Source: Pseudoalteromonas flavipulchra NCIMB 2033 = ATCC BAA-314 (lineage in GTDB: Bacteria > Pseudomonadota > Gammaproteobacteria > Enterobacterales > Alteromonadaceae). From it: a stretch of DNA of 64,000 nucleotides. Every line of letters begins with the position of its first letter. Position 1 is the first letter of the stretch. Shown here in pieces: positions 8,815 to 21,098 of the stretch. The position numbers and the translations under genes were made by a program. Location of the stretch: positions 248,001 through 312,000 of the forward strand of contig JWIH01000016.1 of the NCBI GenBank assembly GCA_000814665.1, read 5' to 3'. The notes under the pieces are model-generated. The model had not been told where the DNA came from, did not search any database, and saw nothing but the letters and a program-made list of their open reading frames with translations.

Positions 8815-9719
8815 TTTATGGAGTGGATGTTGGCGGGAGCAAAATTGAAATTGCGGTGTTCGATGAAAAACTGCAACGTATAGAGTCTTGGCGTGTGGCG
8901 ACACCAAAGCACAGTTATGAGGCGTTTTTGGCGCAAATCGTCACTTTGGTGCAGCAAGCAGATGACAAATATGGTTGTAAAGGACAGGTTGGTATTGGTA
9001 TGCCGGGGATAGTAAATGCGCAGCAGCGTGTGCTATCAGCAAATGTTCCTTGCGCCAATGGCAAAGAAGTTAAGGCTGATCTTGTTGCACAACTTGAACG
9101 GCCCATCGCGGTGGAAAATGACTGCCGTTGTTTTGCGTTATCAGAGGCCAGTCTTGGAGCCGGTAAGCAATATCAAAAGGTCTTTGGGGCAATAATAGGC
9201 ACCGGTGCTGGAGGCGGATTTTGTATTGATGGCGCGTTGTATAAAAGTGCCCAAGGGATCGCCGGAGAATATGGCCACCATCCGCTTTCTGCGGTGTTAC
9301 AACAAAAATATCACCTACCTATTTTAGCGTGTGGCTGTGGACTGCAAGGGTGTTTAGAGCGCTATGTTGCAGGGCCAGGGCTTGCCGGTTTGTATCAACA
9401 TTTCACTACGCGAACACTTACCTCAGAACAAGTTATCACAGCGATGCGGGCTGGAGAAAGTGAAGCTCGCCATGCTTTTAATTGTTATATGGATCTGTTG
9501 GGCTCGGCGTTCGCAAATTTAATCAAAGCATATGACCCAGAAGTTATCGTGCTTGGCGGTGGTATGTCGCTGATTGATGAACTTGTAGAGGCGCTCCCAA
9601 AAGCCATCGAGCCCCATGTATTTTCTGCGGTATCAGTGCCAGATATTGTTAGAGCCAAGCATGGTGATGCGAGTGGCGCATTGGGTGCGGCATTACTTGG
9701 GAGCAAAGTGCATGCTTGA
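8811..9719 (+). CDS. agaK: N-acetylgalactosamine kinase AgaK (ROK family)
   Basis: 302 residues. The ATP-binding DVGGSKIEIAVF is at the N-terminus, followed by the ROK signatures GIGMPGI, ENDCRCFALSEA, GTGAGGGF and IAGEYGHHPL. The zinc motif CGCGLQGCLERYVAGPGL is near residue 170. ROK kinases phosphorylate hexoses or N-acetylhexosamines at C6. Placement between agaS and the deacetylase suggests GalNAc to GalNAc-6-phosphate, which also implies import of free GalNAc by a non-PTS permease that is not in this window. GlcNAc kinase is the main alternative. The start overlaps agaS by 4 bp and the end overlaps the deacetylase by 8 bp. Confidence 0.85.
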   Translation: MIYGVDVGGSKIEIAVFDEKLQRIESWRVATPKHSYEAFLAQIVTLVQQADDKYGCKGQVGIGMPGIVNAQQRVLSANVPCANGKEVKADLVAQLERPIAVENDCRCFALSEASLGAGKQYQKVFGAIIGTGAGGGFCIDGALYKSAQGIAGEYGHHPLSAVLQQKYHLPILACGCGLQGCLERYVAGPGLAGLYQHFTTRTLTSEQVITAMRAGESEARHAFNCYMDLLGSAFANLIKAYDPEVIVLGGGMSLIDELVEALPKAIEPHVFSAVSVPDIVRAKHGDASGALGAALLGSKVHA

Positions 9720-10863
9720 GCAGCTTCGTTATATTCAGCCCCGTCGTATCTATACCCCTACCAGCGTCCTTGAAGCGCACGTTGCGGTAATAAAAGGGGA
9801 GCGTTTTCACGCGATTATTCCTGCGACGGAAGCGCCTGCTAATACCGAATGTTATGCTAATTTAGATATGTGGCCTGGGTTAATTGATTTGCATATTCAT
9901 GGCCGCGAGGGCTGTGATGTTATTGATGGCAAACTCTCCAGTTTAGAGACCATTAGCACGTCGTTGCTCAAACATGGCGTCACTGGTTTTTTGGCAACCA
10001 CGGTGACGACTACATGGCCACAAACTATTGCCGCGATGAAGGTTATTGGAGCCGCCTATAAGCAAAAGATGCCGGGCGCTCAGGTGCTGGGCGGATACAG
10101 TGAGGGCTTATTTTTTAGTGAAAAACACAAAGGTGCCCATAACGAAGCTTTCTTTAAGCCGTTAGACGAAGCCTTAATTGATGAAATGATTAGCGCGGCT
10201 GATGGTGCGCTTAAAGCGGTAGCACTCGCGCCCGAAAAGGCTAATGGCGTTAAGATGACACAGTACCTAAGTAAACATGGGGTGCGAGTGATGTTAGGTC
10301 ATTGTGATGCGGATTTTGCGCAAACCAATGCTGCCCTAGCACATGGTGCCTGCGGCGGGGTGCACGTGTTTAACGGCATGCGCGGTATTCATCACCGTGA
10401 GCCGGGCTGTGCTGGTGCGTTGTTACTTGATAGCCAAGCCTTGGTGGAAGTGATTGCCGATGGCATTCATTTGCACCCTGCGATTTTACAGTTGATCTAC
10501 CGCCTAAAAGGTCAGCATAAGGTGGCCTTGATCAGTGATTGTATTAATGCTGGTGGCCTTAAAGATGGTGAATATCAATTGGGTGAAATGCCAATTGTGG
10601 TTAAGGGTGGCGTGGCGAAAACTCATAGCGGCAGTTTGGCCGGCAGTACACTAACACTTGAAAAAGCAGTGAAGAATTTAGCAGAATTGGCCAACATTCC
10701 GCTTCTAGAGGCCATTAATATGGCAAGTTTAGTACCCGCAACTTATTTAAATATGGACAATGAACTTGGTAGCATTGAAGTGGGTAAAATAGCGCATTTT
10801 TCTTTGCTAGATGATGTCTTCCAAGTCCAGCATGCCAACTTGTTTGGAAAGCAGATATTTTAA
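9712..10863 (+). CDS. agaA: N-acetylgalactosamine-6-phosphate deacetylase (AgaA/NagA type)
   Basis: 383 residues of the NagA amidohydrolase family. Metal-binding DLHIHGREGCDV is near residue 58. GHCDADFAQTNAALAHGA, HVFNGMRGIHHREPG and SDCINAGG follow, carrying the metal, substrate and catalytic Asp positions. It removes acetate from GalNAc-6-phosphate and supplies galactosamine-6-phosphate to AgaS. I chose the ATG at 9712, which overlaps the agaK stop by 8 bp and gives the normal N-terminus LEQLRYIQPRRIY. Longer in-frame starts lie inside agaK. It is the last gene of the operon. Confidence 0.88.
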   Translation: MLEQLRYIQPRRIYTPTSVLEAHVAVIKGERFHAIIPATEAPANTECYANLDMWPGLIDLHIHGREGCDVIDGKLSSLETISTSLLKHGVTGFLATTVTTTWPQTIAAMKVIGAAYKQKMPGAQVLGGYSEGLFFSEKHKGAHNEAFFKPLDEALIDEMISAADGALKAVALAPEKANGVKMTQYLSKHGVRVMLGHCDADFAQTNAALAHGACGGVHVFNGMRGIHHREPGCAGALLLDSQALVEVIADGIHLHPAILQLIYRLKGQHKVALISDCINAGGLKDGEYQLGEMPIVVKGGVAKTHSGSLAGSTLTLEKAVKNLAELANIPLLEAINMASLVPATYLNMDNELGSIEVGKIAHFSLLDDVFQVQHANLFGKQIF

Positions 10864-10962
10864 ACAAAAACCCAAGCTCACCGCCCTGAAATTGACAAAA
10901 TACAACGGAATTTTCTTAAATACAGCGGCCTAGCAGTAAGCGATACGGTAAAAATGGGTCAC

Positions 10963-10984
10963 AAAGTTTCGCATTAGAAACTTT
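10963..10984 (+). terminator. AT-rich inverted repeat after the aga operon
   Basis: AAAGTTTC (10963-10970) and GAAACTTT (10977-10984) form a perfect 8-bp stem with a 6-nt loop, followed by TT only. It is 100 bp after agaA and 100 bp before EF-G. It could end the aga transcript, but the stem is weak and the T-run short. Confidence 0.35.
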
Positions 10985-11039
10985 TTCGCGAATTGATTGC
11001 ATTTTAGACGACTTCAAGGATGATGTTCGCTACAAGAGG

Positions 11040-11048
11040 TGATATACT
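11040..11048 (+). promoter_or_regulatory. fusA2: Extended -10 promoter of the EF-G gene
   Basis: TGATATACT is an extended -10 element (TG, one base, TATACT) 40 bp before the EF-G ATG. No good -35 lies at 17 bp upstream, which fits extended -10 promoters. A weaker alternative, TTGACA at 10892-10897 with TTAAAT at 10916-10921, lies further upstream. Confidence 0.5.
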
Positions 11049-11087
11049 CCCGCCGAATAATTTTTCTACTTTAAATAGAGTAAAACA

Positions 11088-13175
11088 ATGGCAGATTTAT
11101 CGAAATACAGAAACATTGGTATTTTCGCGCACGTTGATGCGGGTAAAACTACCACCACTGAGCGTATTCTAAAGCTTACTGGTAAAATCCACAAAACTGG
11201 TGAAGTACACGACGGTGAGTCTACTACTGACTTCATGGAGCAGGAAGCTGAGCGTGGTATTACAATCCAATCAGCGGCGGTAACTTGTGAGTGGAAAGGC
11301 CACCGTTTAAACGTTATCGATACTCCTGGACACGTTGACTTCACAGTAGAAGTATACCGTTCACTTAAAGTACTTGACGGTGGTATCGGTGTATTCTGTG
11401 GTTCTGGTGGTGTTGAGCCACAATCAGAAACTAACTGGCGTTATGCGAACGAATCAGAAGTTGCACGTGTAATCTTCGTAAACAAACTAGACCGTATGGG
11501 TGCAGACTTCTACCGCGTAGTTGGTCAGGTTGAGAAAGTACTTGGTGCTAACCCACTAGTGATGACGCTTCCAATCGGTATCGAAGACCAGTTCTGTGGT
11601 GTTGTAGACGTACTTGAGAAGAAAGCATACGTTTGGGATGACACAGGTCTTCCTGAAAACTACGAAATTACTGACGTTCCAGCTGACATGGTAGACAAAG
11701 TTGAAGAATACCATGAGATGCTAGTTGAGTCTGCTGTTGAGCAAGACGACGACCTAATGGAAGCGTACATGGAAGGTGAAGTTCCTTCACTAGAGCAAAT
11801 CAAAGCGTGTATCCGTAAAGGTACTCGTGACCTTGCGTTCTTCCCAACTTTCTGTGGTTCTGCATTCAAGAACAAAGGTATGCAGCTAGTACTAGACGCA
11901 GTTGTTGACTACCTACCGTCTCCTACAGAAGTTGATCCTCAGCCGCTAACAGATCCAGAAACAGGTGAGCCTACTGGTGAAGTAGCAACTGTTGACGCTG
12001 ATGCACCACTTAAAGCGCTTGCGTTCAAAATCATGGACGACCGTTTCGGTGCACTTACGTTCATCCGTATCTACGCAGGTCGCATGAAGAAAGGTGACAC
12101 TATCCTTAACTCTGCAACTGGTAAAACAGAGCGTATCGGCCGTATGGTTGAGATGCAAGCGGACGAGCGTACTGAACTTACTGAAGCACAAGCGGGTGAC
12201 ATCATCGCTGTTGTTGGTATGAAGAACGTTCAAACAGGTCACACGCTATGTGATCCTAAGCACGAGTGTACACTTGAAGCGATGATCTTCCCTGATCCAG
12301 TAATCTCAATCGCTGTTGCACCTAAAGATAAAGGTGGTAACGAGAAGATGGGTATCGCGATCGGTAAGATGGTTGCAGAAGATCCTTCATTCCAAGTTGA
12401 GACTGATGAAGATTCAGGTGAAACTATCCTTAAAGGTATGGGTGAGCTTCACCTAGACATTAAGGTAGACATCCTTAAGCGTACATACGGTGTAGACCTA
12501 ATCGTTGGTCAGCCTCAGGTTGCTTACCGTGAAACTATCACTAAAGAAGTTGAAGATAGCTACACGCACAAGAAACAGTCTGGTGGTTCTGGTCAGTTCG
12601 GTAAGATTGACTACCGTATCAAGCCTGGCGAAGTTGGTTCTGGCTTTACGTTCAAGTCTTCAGTTGTTGGTGGTAACGTTCCTAAGGAATTCTGGCCAGC
12701 AGTTGAGAAAGGCTTCAAGTCAATGATGGACGAAGGTGTACTAGCGGGCTTCCCAGTACTAGACGTTGAAGTTGAGCTATTCGACGGTGGTTTCCACGCA
12801 GTTGACTCATCAGCAATCGCGTTCGAAATCGCTGCTAAAGGCGCATTCCGTCAGTCTATCCCTAAAGCGGGTGCACAACTTCTTGAGCCAATCATGAAAG
12901 TTGACGTGTTCACGCCAGAAGACAACGTAGGTGACGTAATTGGTGACCTTAACCGTCGTCGCGGTATGATCAAAGACCAAGAAGCTGGCGCAATGGGCGT
13001 TCGTATCAAGGGTGAAGTACCACTATCTGAAATGTTCGGATACATCGGTCACCTACGTACTATCACGTCTGGTCGTGGTCAGTTCTCAATGGAATTCTCA
13101 CACTATGCACCATGTCCAGCAAACGTTGCTGACGCGGTAATCGCAGCTGAGAAAGAGAAAAAAGCAGCTAAGTAA
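11088..13175 (+). CDS. fusA2: Translation elongation factor G, second paralogue
   Basis: 695 residues, a full-length EF-G. The G1 loop [10 protein letters not shown] (residues ~15-24), DTPGHVDF (G3) and NKLD (G4) are intact, followed by domains II-V including the domain IV region [25 protein letters not shown]. It is not in the usual rpsL-rpsG-fusA-tuf operon. Its N-terminus ([20 protein letters not shown]) matches the EF-G2 type seen alongside classical EF-G in Vibrio and Shewanella. Codon use is strongly biased to favoured codons (CGT, GGT, AAC), unlike its neighbours, which indicates high expression. Strict specialisation (translocation versus recycling) cannot be read from sequence. Confidence 0.9.
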   Translation: MADLSKYRNIGIFAHVDAGKTTTTERILKLTGKIHKTGEVHDGESTTDFMEQEAERGITIQSAAVTCEWKGHRLNVIDTPGHVDFTVEVYRSLKVLDGGIGVFCGSGGVEPQSETNWRYANESEVARVIFVNKLDRMGADFYRVVGQVEKVLGANPLVMTLPIGIEDQFCGVVDVLEKKAYVWDDTGLPENYEITDVPADMVDKVEEYHEMLVESAVEQDDDLMEAYMEGEVPSLEQIKACIRKGTRDLAFFPTFCGSAFKNKGMQLVLDAVVDYLPSPTEVDPQPLTDPETGEPTGEVATVDADAPLKALAFKIMDDRFGALTFIRIYAGRMKKGDTILNSATGKTERIGRMVEMQADERTELTEAQAGDIIAVVGMKNVQTGHTLCDPKHECTLEAMIFPDPVISIAVAPKDKGGNEKMGIAIGKMVAEDPSFQVETDEDSGETILKGMGELHLDIKVDILKRTYGVDLIVGQPQVAYRETITKEVEDSYTHKKQSGGSGQFGKIDYRIKPGEVGSGFTFKSSVVGGNVPKEFWPAVEKGFKSMMDEGVLAGFPVLDVEVELFDGGFHAVDSSAIAFEIAAKGAFRQSIPKAGAQLLEPIMKVDVFTPEDNVGDVIGDLNRRRGMIKDQEAGAMGVRIKGEVPLSEMFGYIGHLRTITSGRGQFSMEFSHYAPCPANVADAVIAAEKEKKAAK

Positions 13176-13197
13176 TTAATTACTTATTTTGCATGAG

Positions 13198-13228
13198 AAG
13201 GTCGCCTTTGGCGGCCTTTTTTATTTTT
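13198..13228 (+). terminator. Rho-independent terminator of EF-G
   Basis: AAGGTCGCC, TTT loop and GGCGGCCTT (one G-U pair) form a 9-bp stem at 13198-13218, followed by a T-rich tract to about 13228. It starts 23 bp after the EF-G stop. Confidence 0.88.
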
Positions 13229-13419
13229 AAATTCAATTGGTTATAAGTTCAATACCCTGTCTAAAAGTCGTCACGATTATTTCATGTTTTATTAATTTTA
13301 AAGTTCTTGCTTTAGGAACATTAGCACTTTATCATTAGCTTTTCTTCAATAAATAGAGTCACATTATTGCGTCGTGGGCTCAAATTTGATTGTGGTTGGG
13401 TAAATAAAGGAGATACTCA

Positions 13420-13809
13420 ATGAGAACTTTAGAACTGGAAATAAACTGGCTTTTCTATGTACTGGCACTGTCCCTTATCTGGCTGGGTAATGAACTGTTT
13501 TTCATTTTAGATACTCCCTCATCATTATTGCAAATAGTTACACTTACCTTACTATTTTTTACCCTAACAATATTGATACTGTCACTAACCGGAAAGCGTT
13601 TTCTGCATATAGATAAGGCGGGAGTTAGCTATAACTTTTTAGGTAAAACCCACTATATCCATACGGAACATATTCAGGCGATTAGGTTACGCTCTTTGGG
13701 TATTGTAAGTCTTCCCGAGGTATATCTTGATGATGGTCGTATTATTCGCTTCTTTAGCTGGAAAATGAATCGCGATGAGCTTTTAAAAGCAGAAAGTTTG
13801 GTCAGATAA
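13420..13809 (+). CDS. Small membrane protein with PH-like tail, unknown function
   Basis: 129 residues. I do not recognise a named family. Two hydrophobic helices (about residues 10-30 and 38-58) are followed by a soluble tail (residues 60-129) of alternating strands: RFLHIDKAGVSYNFLGKTHYIHTEHIQAIRL. This resembles the bacterial PH-like layout of two helices plus a PH-type domain. AAGGAG lies 8 nt before the ATG. It stands alone between EF-G and hemB with its own short hairpin downstream. Confidence 0.7.
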   Translation: MRTLELEINWLFYVLALSLIWLGNELFFILDTPSSLLQIVTLTLLFFTLTILILSLTGKRFLHIDKAGVSYNFLGKTHYIHTEHIQAIRLRSLGIVSLPEVYLDDGRIIRFFSWKMNRDELLKAESLVR

Positions 13810-13823
13810 GGTGTAAAGGAAGT

Positions 13824-13844
13824 GCAGGTGAGGGTTTCACCTGC
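13824..13844 (+). terminator. Hairpin downstream of the small membrane protein gene
   Basis: GCAGGTGA (13824-13831) and TCACCTGC (13837-13844) form a perfect 8-bp stem with a 5-nt loop 15 bp after the stop. The following bases are T/A-rich rather than a clean T-run, so termination is likely but not certain. Confidence 0.55.
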
Positions 13845-13863
13845 TCAAATTTAAAGGTTTCAC

Positions 13864-13887
13864 ACCAATTGCATTAATGCAATTGGT
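13864..13887. repeat. 24-bp perfect palindrome between convergent genes
   Basis: The 24 bases at 13864-13887 equal their own reverse complement (half-site ACCAATTGCATT). The palindrome ends 1 bp from the hemB stop, between convergent genes. It may act in termination or be a dispersed intergenic repeat of the genome. Confidence 0.6.
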
Positions 13888-13888
13888 A

Positions 13889-16739
<2,851 letters not shown>

Positions 16740-16747
16740 TACTGGCT

Positions 16748-17524
16748 TTACCTCACAAACAGCTGTTTAAAATTAGCCGAAGTCGTGCTCATCACTTCCG
16801 TGACAGGACATTGTTTTAGGTGTGCAATTTGTTCAGCCACATAAGATAAATACATTGGTTCATTGCGGCGAGACTTGGGCTTTGGGCTAATTGTTCTAGG
16901 TAGTAGGTAGGGCGCATCAGTTTCCAACAGCAAACGGTCTAGGGGGATATACTGGATTAGATCTTGTAGTGCTTGGCCTCTACGTTCATCGCAAACCCAG
17001 CCTGTGATGCCTATCATTAACCCATAGTCCAAGTAACGTCGTAGTGCGTTATGGTCACCAGTAAAACAGTGAAGTACTCCATGAACGTTAACTTCTTGCA
17101 GTAACGAAAATAGCGCATCGTGCGCGTCTCTTTCATGCAGATACACTGGATAATCAATAGCTTCTGCTAACTGCAGTTGCGTCAAGCATACGCTTTGTTG
17201 TATCGGCCTTGGTGAAAAGTCGCGATTAAAGTCCAAGCCACATTCACCAACAGCAATAGCCCTGTTGCTACTTTTTAAAAGAGTGAGGAGATCATCGTAG
17301 AGCGTGTCAGGTGCATCTTTTGCGTCGTGAGGGTGGACACCTGCTGTACAATAAAGCTGGTATTGCTCAGCGAGTGAAATACTTTGTTCGCTGCTTGTTA
17401 AATCGCAGCCAATGGCGAGCATAGATTCTATGCCAGCGTTTTTGGCTCTAGCAATTACCTCGGCCAAATCGGATGAAAATTGCGAGCTGGTGAGATTTAC
17501 ACCAGCATCGAACATCGTGTTCAT
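16748..17524 (-). CDS. tatD: TatD-family metal-dependent hydrolase
   Basis: 258 residues of the TatD DNase family. Metal ligands and family motifs are visible: FDAGVNL at the N-terminus (an Asn replaces the usual second His of DxHxH), GVHPHDAK, AVGECGLDFNRDFS, YLHERDAH, HCFTGD and LLETDAPYL. TatD proteins are 3'-5' exonucleases with no proven part in Tat transport, though the gene commonly follows tatABC. The start overlaps the stop of the upstream hypothetical gene by one base (TGATG arrangement). Confidence 0.9.
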   Translation of the reverse strand: MNTMFDAGVNLTSSQFSSDLAEVIARAKNAGIESMLAIGCDLTSSEQSISLAEQYQLYCTAGVHPHDAKDAPDTLYDDLLTLLKSSNRAIAVGECGLDFNRDFSPRPIQQSVCLTQLQLAEAIDYPVYLHERDAHDALFSLLQEVNVHGVLHCFTGDHNALRRYLDYGLMIGITGWVCDERRGQALQDLIQYIPLDRLLLETDAPYLLPRTISPKPKSRRNEPMYLSYVAEQIAHLKQCPVTEVMSTTSANFKQLFVR

Positions 17525-18024
17525 CAGTTAACTCGTTTAACTCGCGTTGTACGGTTTGAGCCCGCTTTCTTCATTAAAAAAGAGCCAAAAGACGCGCGTT
17601 CAATAATTAATGTGTCTCCTTCATTGGCGAAAAAAGTTTCTGAAGAAACTTGCCTCCATACTTGACCATTGTCTAAGGTGAATACCATTTTATCGCGGCC
17701 TTGAGTGGTTGTTTTTACGAGTTTAGCGGTAATTTCTTCGATTTCTTCGCTTGCCGCTTTAACTTTATGCTCTAAACCAAAGCCATCTTCTTTCAATTCT
17801 GCTTTTTTTTCATTGCGCACTGTGTTTATTTTATCTTTGTTTACGGGCGCTTTGCTTGAATGTGTTTCCGTGATTGGTTTATTAGCAATCACATTGTCAT
17901 AGCACATGAGTCGTTTAAAATCATTTTCAATCAGAGTACAAGCTTGTAGTGCCTGCGTATTTATCGGCTCTGCGGCGCATAAAGAGGAAAATCCTAGTGC
18001 GAACAGTATCATGGTTTTTTTCAT
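17524..18024 (-). CDS. Exported hypothetical protein between tatC and tatD
   Basis: 166 residues with a clear Sec signal peptide (cleavage after LCAAE or nearby). The mature start ACTLIENDFKRLMCYDNVI has two cysteines spaced as in small periplasmic proteins of the VasI-like type. The middle is Lys/Glu-rich. The C-terminal half (TQGRDKMVFTLDNGQVWRQVSSETFFANEGDTLIIERASFGSFLM) looks like a small beta-barrel. It overlaps tatC by 4 bp (ATGA) and tatD by 1 bp, so it is firmly in the operon. Function is unknown. Confidence 0.75.
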   Translation of the reverse strand: MKKTMILFALGFSSLCAAEPINTQALQACTLIENDFKRLMCYDNVIANKPITETHSSKAPVNKDKINTVRNEKKAELKEDGFGLEHKVKAASEEIEEITAKLVKTTTQGRDKMVFTLDNGQVWRQVSSETFFANEGDTLIIERASFGSFLMKKAGSNRTTRVKRVN

Positions 18025-18764
18025 TGTTCTGACTCCTGTTGTTTTGGTTTGGCGCTGTAAAATTTGGCTAGAATGAGTCCTAGTTCAAACAAGAGTAGCA
18101 TAGGGAGTGCCAATAGAGTTTGAGATAGAACATCTGGTGGAGTTAAAAACATTGCGATGACAAAAGCACCAACGACAACATAAGGTCGTTTCTCTTTTAA
18201 GCTCGCAGGGGTTGTCATGCCACTCCAACATATAAGCATGATAGCGACGGGAATTTCAAAGGCGATGCCAAAAGCAAAAAATAGTTTCAGGATAAAGCCA
18301 AGATAGCTGCTGATATCTGGCGATAGCGTCATCATTTCTGGCCCCACACTGGTAAAAAATCCCAAAATGATCGGCATTACAACAAAATAGCAAAATGCTA
18401 TGCCGCCATAAAATAACAATACACTTGAGAGTAATATAGGGATAAGCATACGTTTTTCGTGTTTATATAAACCGGGTGCGATAAAGCCCCACACCTGATG
18501 CAAAATAAAAGGCACAGCGGCAAATAGTGACACAAAAAGCGTTAATTTAAACGGAGCAAAAAACGGCGCTGTAACATCTGTAGCTATCATGGTTGTGTTG
18601 CTAGGCAAGCTATTTACAAGCGGTGCTGCAACGAAGGCATAGATATCATTGGCGAAGTACACCAAAGCAACAAAGATAACGAAAACGCTCAATAACGCTC
18701 TCATTAAGCGGTTTCTTAACTCAACAAGGTGAGCTATAAATCCACTTTGGGCTGATTCTGTCAT
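18021..18764 (-). CDS. tatC: Twin-arginine translocase subunit TatC
   Basis: 247 residues with six membrane helices. The conserved N-terminal HLVELRNRLMRALL and the periplasmic loop FAPFKLTLFVSLFAAVPFILHQVWGFIAPGLYKHEKR contain the Glu/Leu-rich signal-binding region. TatC with TatB recognises RR signal peptides in the inner membrane. The window itself encodes one obvious client, the RRRFLQS-bearing GH109 enzyme. There is a 113-bp gap after tatB and an ATGA overlap with the next gene. Confidence 0.95.
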   Translation of the reverse strand: MTESAQSGFIAHLVELRNRLMRALLSVFVIFVALVYFANDIYAFVAAPLVNSLPSNTTMIATDVTAPFFAPFKLTLFVSLFAAVPFILHQVWGFIAPGLYKHEKRMLIPILLSSVLLFYGGIAFCYFVVMPIILGFFTSVGPEMMTLSPDISSYLGFILKLFFAFGIAFEIPVAIMLICWSGMTTPASLKEKRPYVVVGAFVIAMFLTPPDVLSQTLLALPMLLLFELGLILAKFYSAKPKQQESEQ

Positions 18765-18877
18765 GTAACTTGACTCGTACGAATATAATTCCAGTTAGAT
18801 ATAACAAAAAGGAGCTGTTTGGGCGTCTAAATTACCCAAAACTAGCCTTTGACTGAACTATCTAACTGCTAGATTGA

Positions 18878-19189
18878 TTAGTCTTTGTTTTTATTATTTT
18901 CGGTTGATTTATAAGAATGTCTGACTGATTCAGCCGCATCTTGTAACTCTTGAACGGATTGCTTGAGTTCGGGGGCCAAATCTTGCATTCCCTGTTGTTC
19001 CGCTTTCTTCAAGTTATTATGTAGCTCGTGAACACGTAATTCTTCACTCACTTCAGCCTTGACTGAATTGGCGACAGATTTTACCGTTTTTATCCATCTT
19101 GCTACGGTGCGGATTGCAACGGGAAGACGTTCGGGGCCAAGTACAATTAGGCCAACGATAAGAACGACCACTAACTCCCACATACCCAT
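18878..19189 (-). CDS. tatB: Sec-independent translocase subunit TatB
   Basis: 103 residues. A short N-terminal membrane helix (MWELVVVLIVGLIVLGPERLP) is followed by an amphipathic helix (VAIRTVARWIKTVKSVANSVKAEV) and a polar tail, the standard TatB plan. The ATG at 19189 follows AAGGTG, which lies inside the last codons of tatA only 6 bp upstream. The common MFDIGFWEL start is replaced by MGMWEL. Confidence 0.93.
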   Translation of the reverse strand: MGMWELVVVLIVGLIVLGPERLPVAIRTVARWIKTVKSVANSVKAEVSEELRVHELHNNLKKAEQQGMQDLAPELKQSVQELQDAAESVRHSYKSTENNKNKD

Positions 19190-19195
19190 GTTGAA

Positions 19196-19432
19196 TTACA
19201 CCTTATCTTTTTCTTTCTCTGATACCGGCTGTGCTTGCTCAGTTGTTGTATTTTTTAACTTTTCAGGCTCAGCGTCGGTCGCAGTTTGCTCATCCGATAC
19301 CGCCTTTTTAAAGCCTTTAACTGCACCACCCAAATCACTACCAATACCGCGTAGTTTTTTAGTTCCAAATAACAAAACAATGATGGCTAAAATAATAAGT
19401 AATTGCCAAATACTGATCCCACCGAATCCCAT
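19196..19432 (-). CDS. tatA: Sec-independent translocase subunit TatA
   Basis: 78 residues. One membrane helix ([39 protein letters not shown]) contains the FGTKKLR hinge and amphipathic helix diagnostic of TatA, then an acidic, Lys-rich tail. TatA oligomerises to form the transport pore. It is the first tat gene, 60 bp after ubiB. Confidence 0.95.
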   Translation of the reverse strand: MGFGGISIWQLLIILAIIVLLFGTKKLRGIGSDLGGAVKGFKKAVSDEQTATDAEPEKLKNTTTEQAQPVSEKEKDKV

Positions 19433-19492
19433 AATAACTCCATTGATACTTACTGCTTATGAATAACGATTATACGCCTAGCGAGCAAAAAA

Positions 19493-21097
19493 TCACCCTG
19501 TTTTACGCCATGCGCCAATAAATACTAGCATGGCAATAATCGCAAGTAGGCTACTTGCGACAGGCTTGTCAAAAATAAAGCTCAATCCCGATATAATTGC
19601 AAAACTGCTCGCTGCTAAGCCCAATAATAGAGGCTTAGTCGCAGTATCTGCTTTTTGTGTGACAGTTGGAGGAGGGCGGCGCTTGAGATTTTGGTAAATC
19701 AAGTCTGGCAGTTCAGGCATTTTTTCAGCCCAAAATGGTAAGTTCGCATATAGCTTTTTCGCCACCGCGAGAGGGCCAACTTGTTCTTGCACCCAATGCT
19801 CTAAAAAAGGTTTGGCCGTTTTCCACAGGTCTAACTGCGGATAAAGTTGGCGCCCTAGGCCTTCTACATACAGCAGGGTTTTTTGCAATAATACTAGCTG
19901 TGGTTGCACTTCCATGTTGAACCGTCTTGCCGTATTAAACAAATTTACTAGCACATGACCAAAAGAGATTTCTGCAAGCGGTTTGTTAAAAATGGGTTCG
20001 CATACAGTGCGAATGGCAAACTCAAACTCTTCTACGCAGGTATCTGCAGGAACCCAACCAGAATCCACATGAAGTTGCGCTACTTGGCGGTAATCACGAT
20101 TAAAAAAGGCGATAAAGTTTTCGGCCAAATAGCGTTTATCTTCGCGGTTCAAGGTGCCGACTATGCCGCAATCTATGCCAATATACTTAGGGTTATGAGG
20201 ACTTTCACGAGAGACAAAAATATTGCCAGGATGCATATCTGCGTGGAAAAAACTGTCACGGAATACCTGTGTGAAAAAGACTTCCACGCCGCGCTCGGCC
20301 AGCAATTTCATATTGGTGCCTTGTGCTAACAAGGCTTCGGTGTCTGAAACCGGAATACCGTAGATGCGTTCCATCACCAGCACGTTTTTACGTGAATAAT
20401 CACTATATACCTCAGGGATATACAGTGAATCTGAGTCTTCAAAGTTGCGTCTGAGTTGAATTGCGTTCGCGCCTTCTCGCATCAAGTCTAGCTCGTCGAG
20501 TAAGGTTTTTTTGTATTCCCTAACAACTTCCACTGGGCGCAGGCGTTTTCCTTCGCTGAGTAAGTTGACAACGATTTTAGCGAAACGCTCCATTAAAGAG
20601 AGGTCTGCATGGATTTGTTTCTCGATATCGGGACGAATAACTTTGATCACGACATCTTTTAACTCATCTTTGTGTTGTAGCTTGGCTGCATGTACTTGCG
20701 CTATCGAGGCTGAAGCCAGTGGCTTTGATTCAAATTCAGCAAAGTATTCATGAATATTGTCGATTTCTAGTGCTTGCTCAATGAGCTTTTGTGCCATCGC
20801 GGGGTCAAATGGTTGAACTTGATCCTGCAAAAATGCAAGTTCTTCAGCAATATCTGGTGGTAGTAAATCTCGACGGGTTGAAAGCATCTGGCCGAACTTG
20901 ATCCACACCGGCCCTAAAGTTTGTAATGCCAGACGTAGGCGTGTGCCTACTGGTTTATCTTTATGTTTGTTGCGCAGCCAAAACAAACTCGCTCGAGCGA
21001 GTTTACCGTACCAAGGCTGCTTATGCGCAGGGACGATTTCGTCTAAACCATAGGTTAAAAATGTTTTGGTGATCTGATGCAAGCGAAGTAAAGACAA
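19493..21097 (-). CDS. ubiB: Ubiquinone biosynthesis protein UbiB (ABC1 kinase-like)
   Basis: 534 residues. The ABC1/ADCK family marker [16 protein letters not shown] (KxGQ-type region [10 protein letters not shown] just before it) is followed by [33 protein letters not shown] and GIDCGIVG. Two C-terminal membrane helices (about 480-530) anchor it. UbiB is an ATPase needed for aerobic ubiquinone synthesis. No ATG exists near the N-terminus; the TTG at 21095-21097, one base after the ubiJ stop and preceded by AAAGGA, is the most likely start. Confidence 0.93.
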   Translation of the reverse strand: MSLLRLHQITKTFLTYGLDEIVPAHKQPWYGKLARASLFWLRNKHKDKPVGTRLRLALQTLGPVWIKFGQMLSTRRDLLPPDIAEELAFLQDQVQPFDPAMAQKLIEQALEIDNIHEYFAEFESKPLASASIAQVHAAKLQHKDELKDVVIKVIRPDIEKQIHADLSLMERFAKIVVNLLSEGKRLRPVEVVREYKKTLLDELDLMREGANAIQLRRNFEDSDSLYIPEVYSDYSRKNVLVMERIYGIPVSDTEALLAQGTNMKLLAERGVEVFFTQVFRDSFFHADMHPGNIFVSRESPHNPKYIGIDCGIVGTLNREDKRYLAENFIAFFNRDYRQVAQLHVDSGWVPADTCVEEFEFAIRTVCEPIFNKPLAEISFGHVLVNLFNTARRFNMEVQPQLVLLQKTLLYVEGLGRQLYPQLDLWKTAKPFLEHWVQEQVGPLAVAKKLYANLPFWAEKMPELPDLIYQNLKRRPPPTVTQKADTATKPLLLGLAASSFAIISGLSFIFDKPVASSLLAIIAMLVFIGAWRKTG

Positions 21098-21098
21098 C

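Noticed and set aside
19955..20329. 124-codon ORF antisense to ubiB
   Set aside because: It lies wholly inside the conserved kinase-like core of ubiB, and its translation has no domain features.
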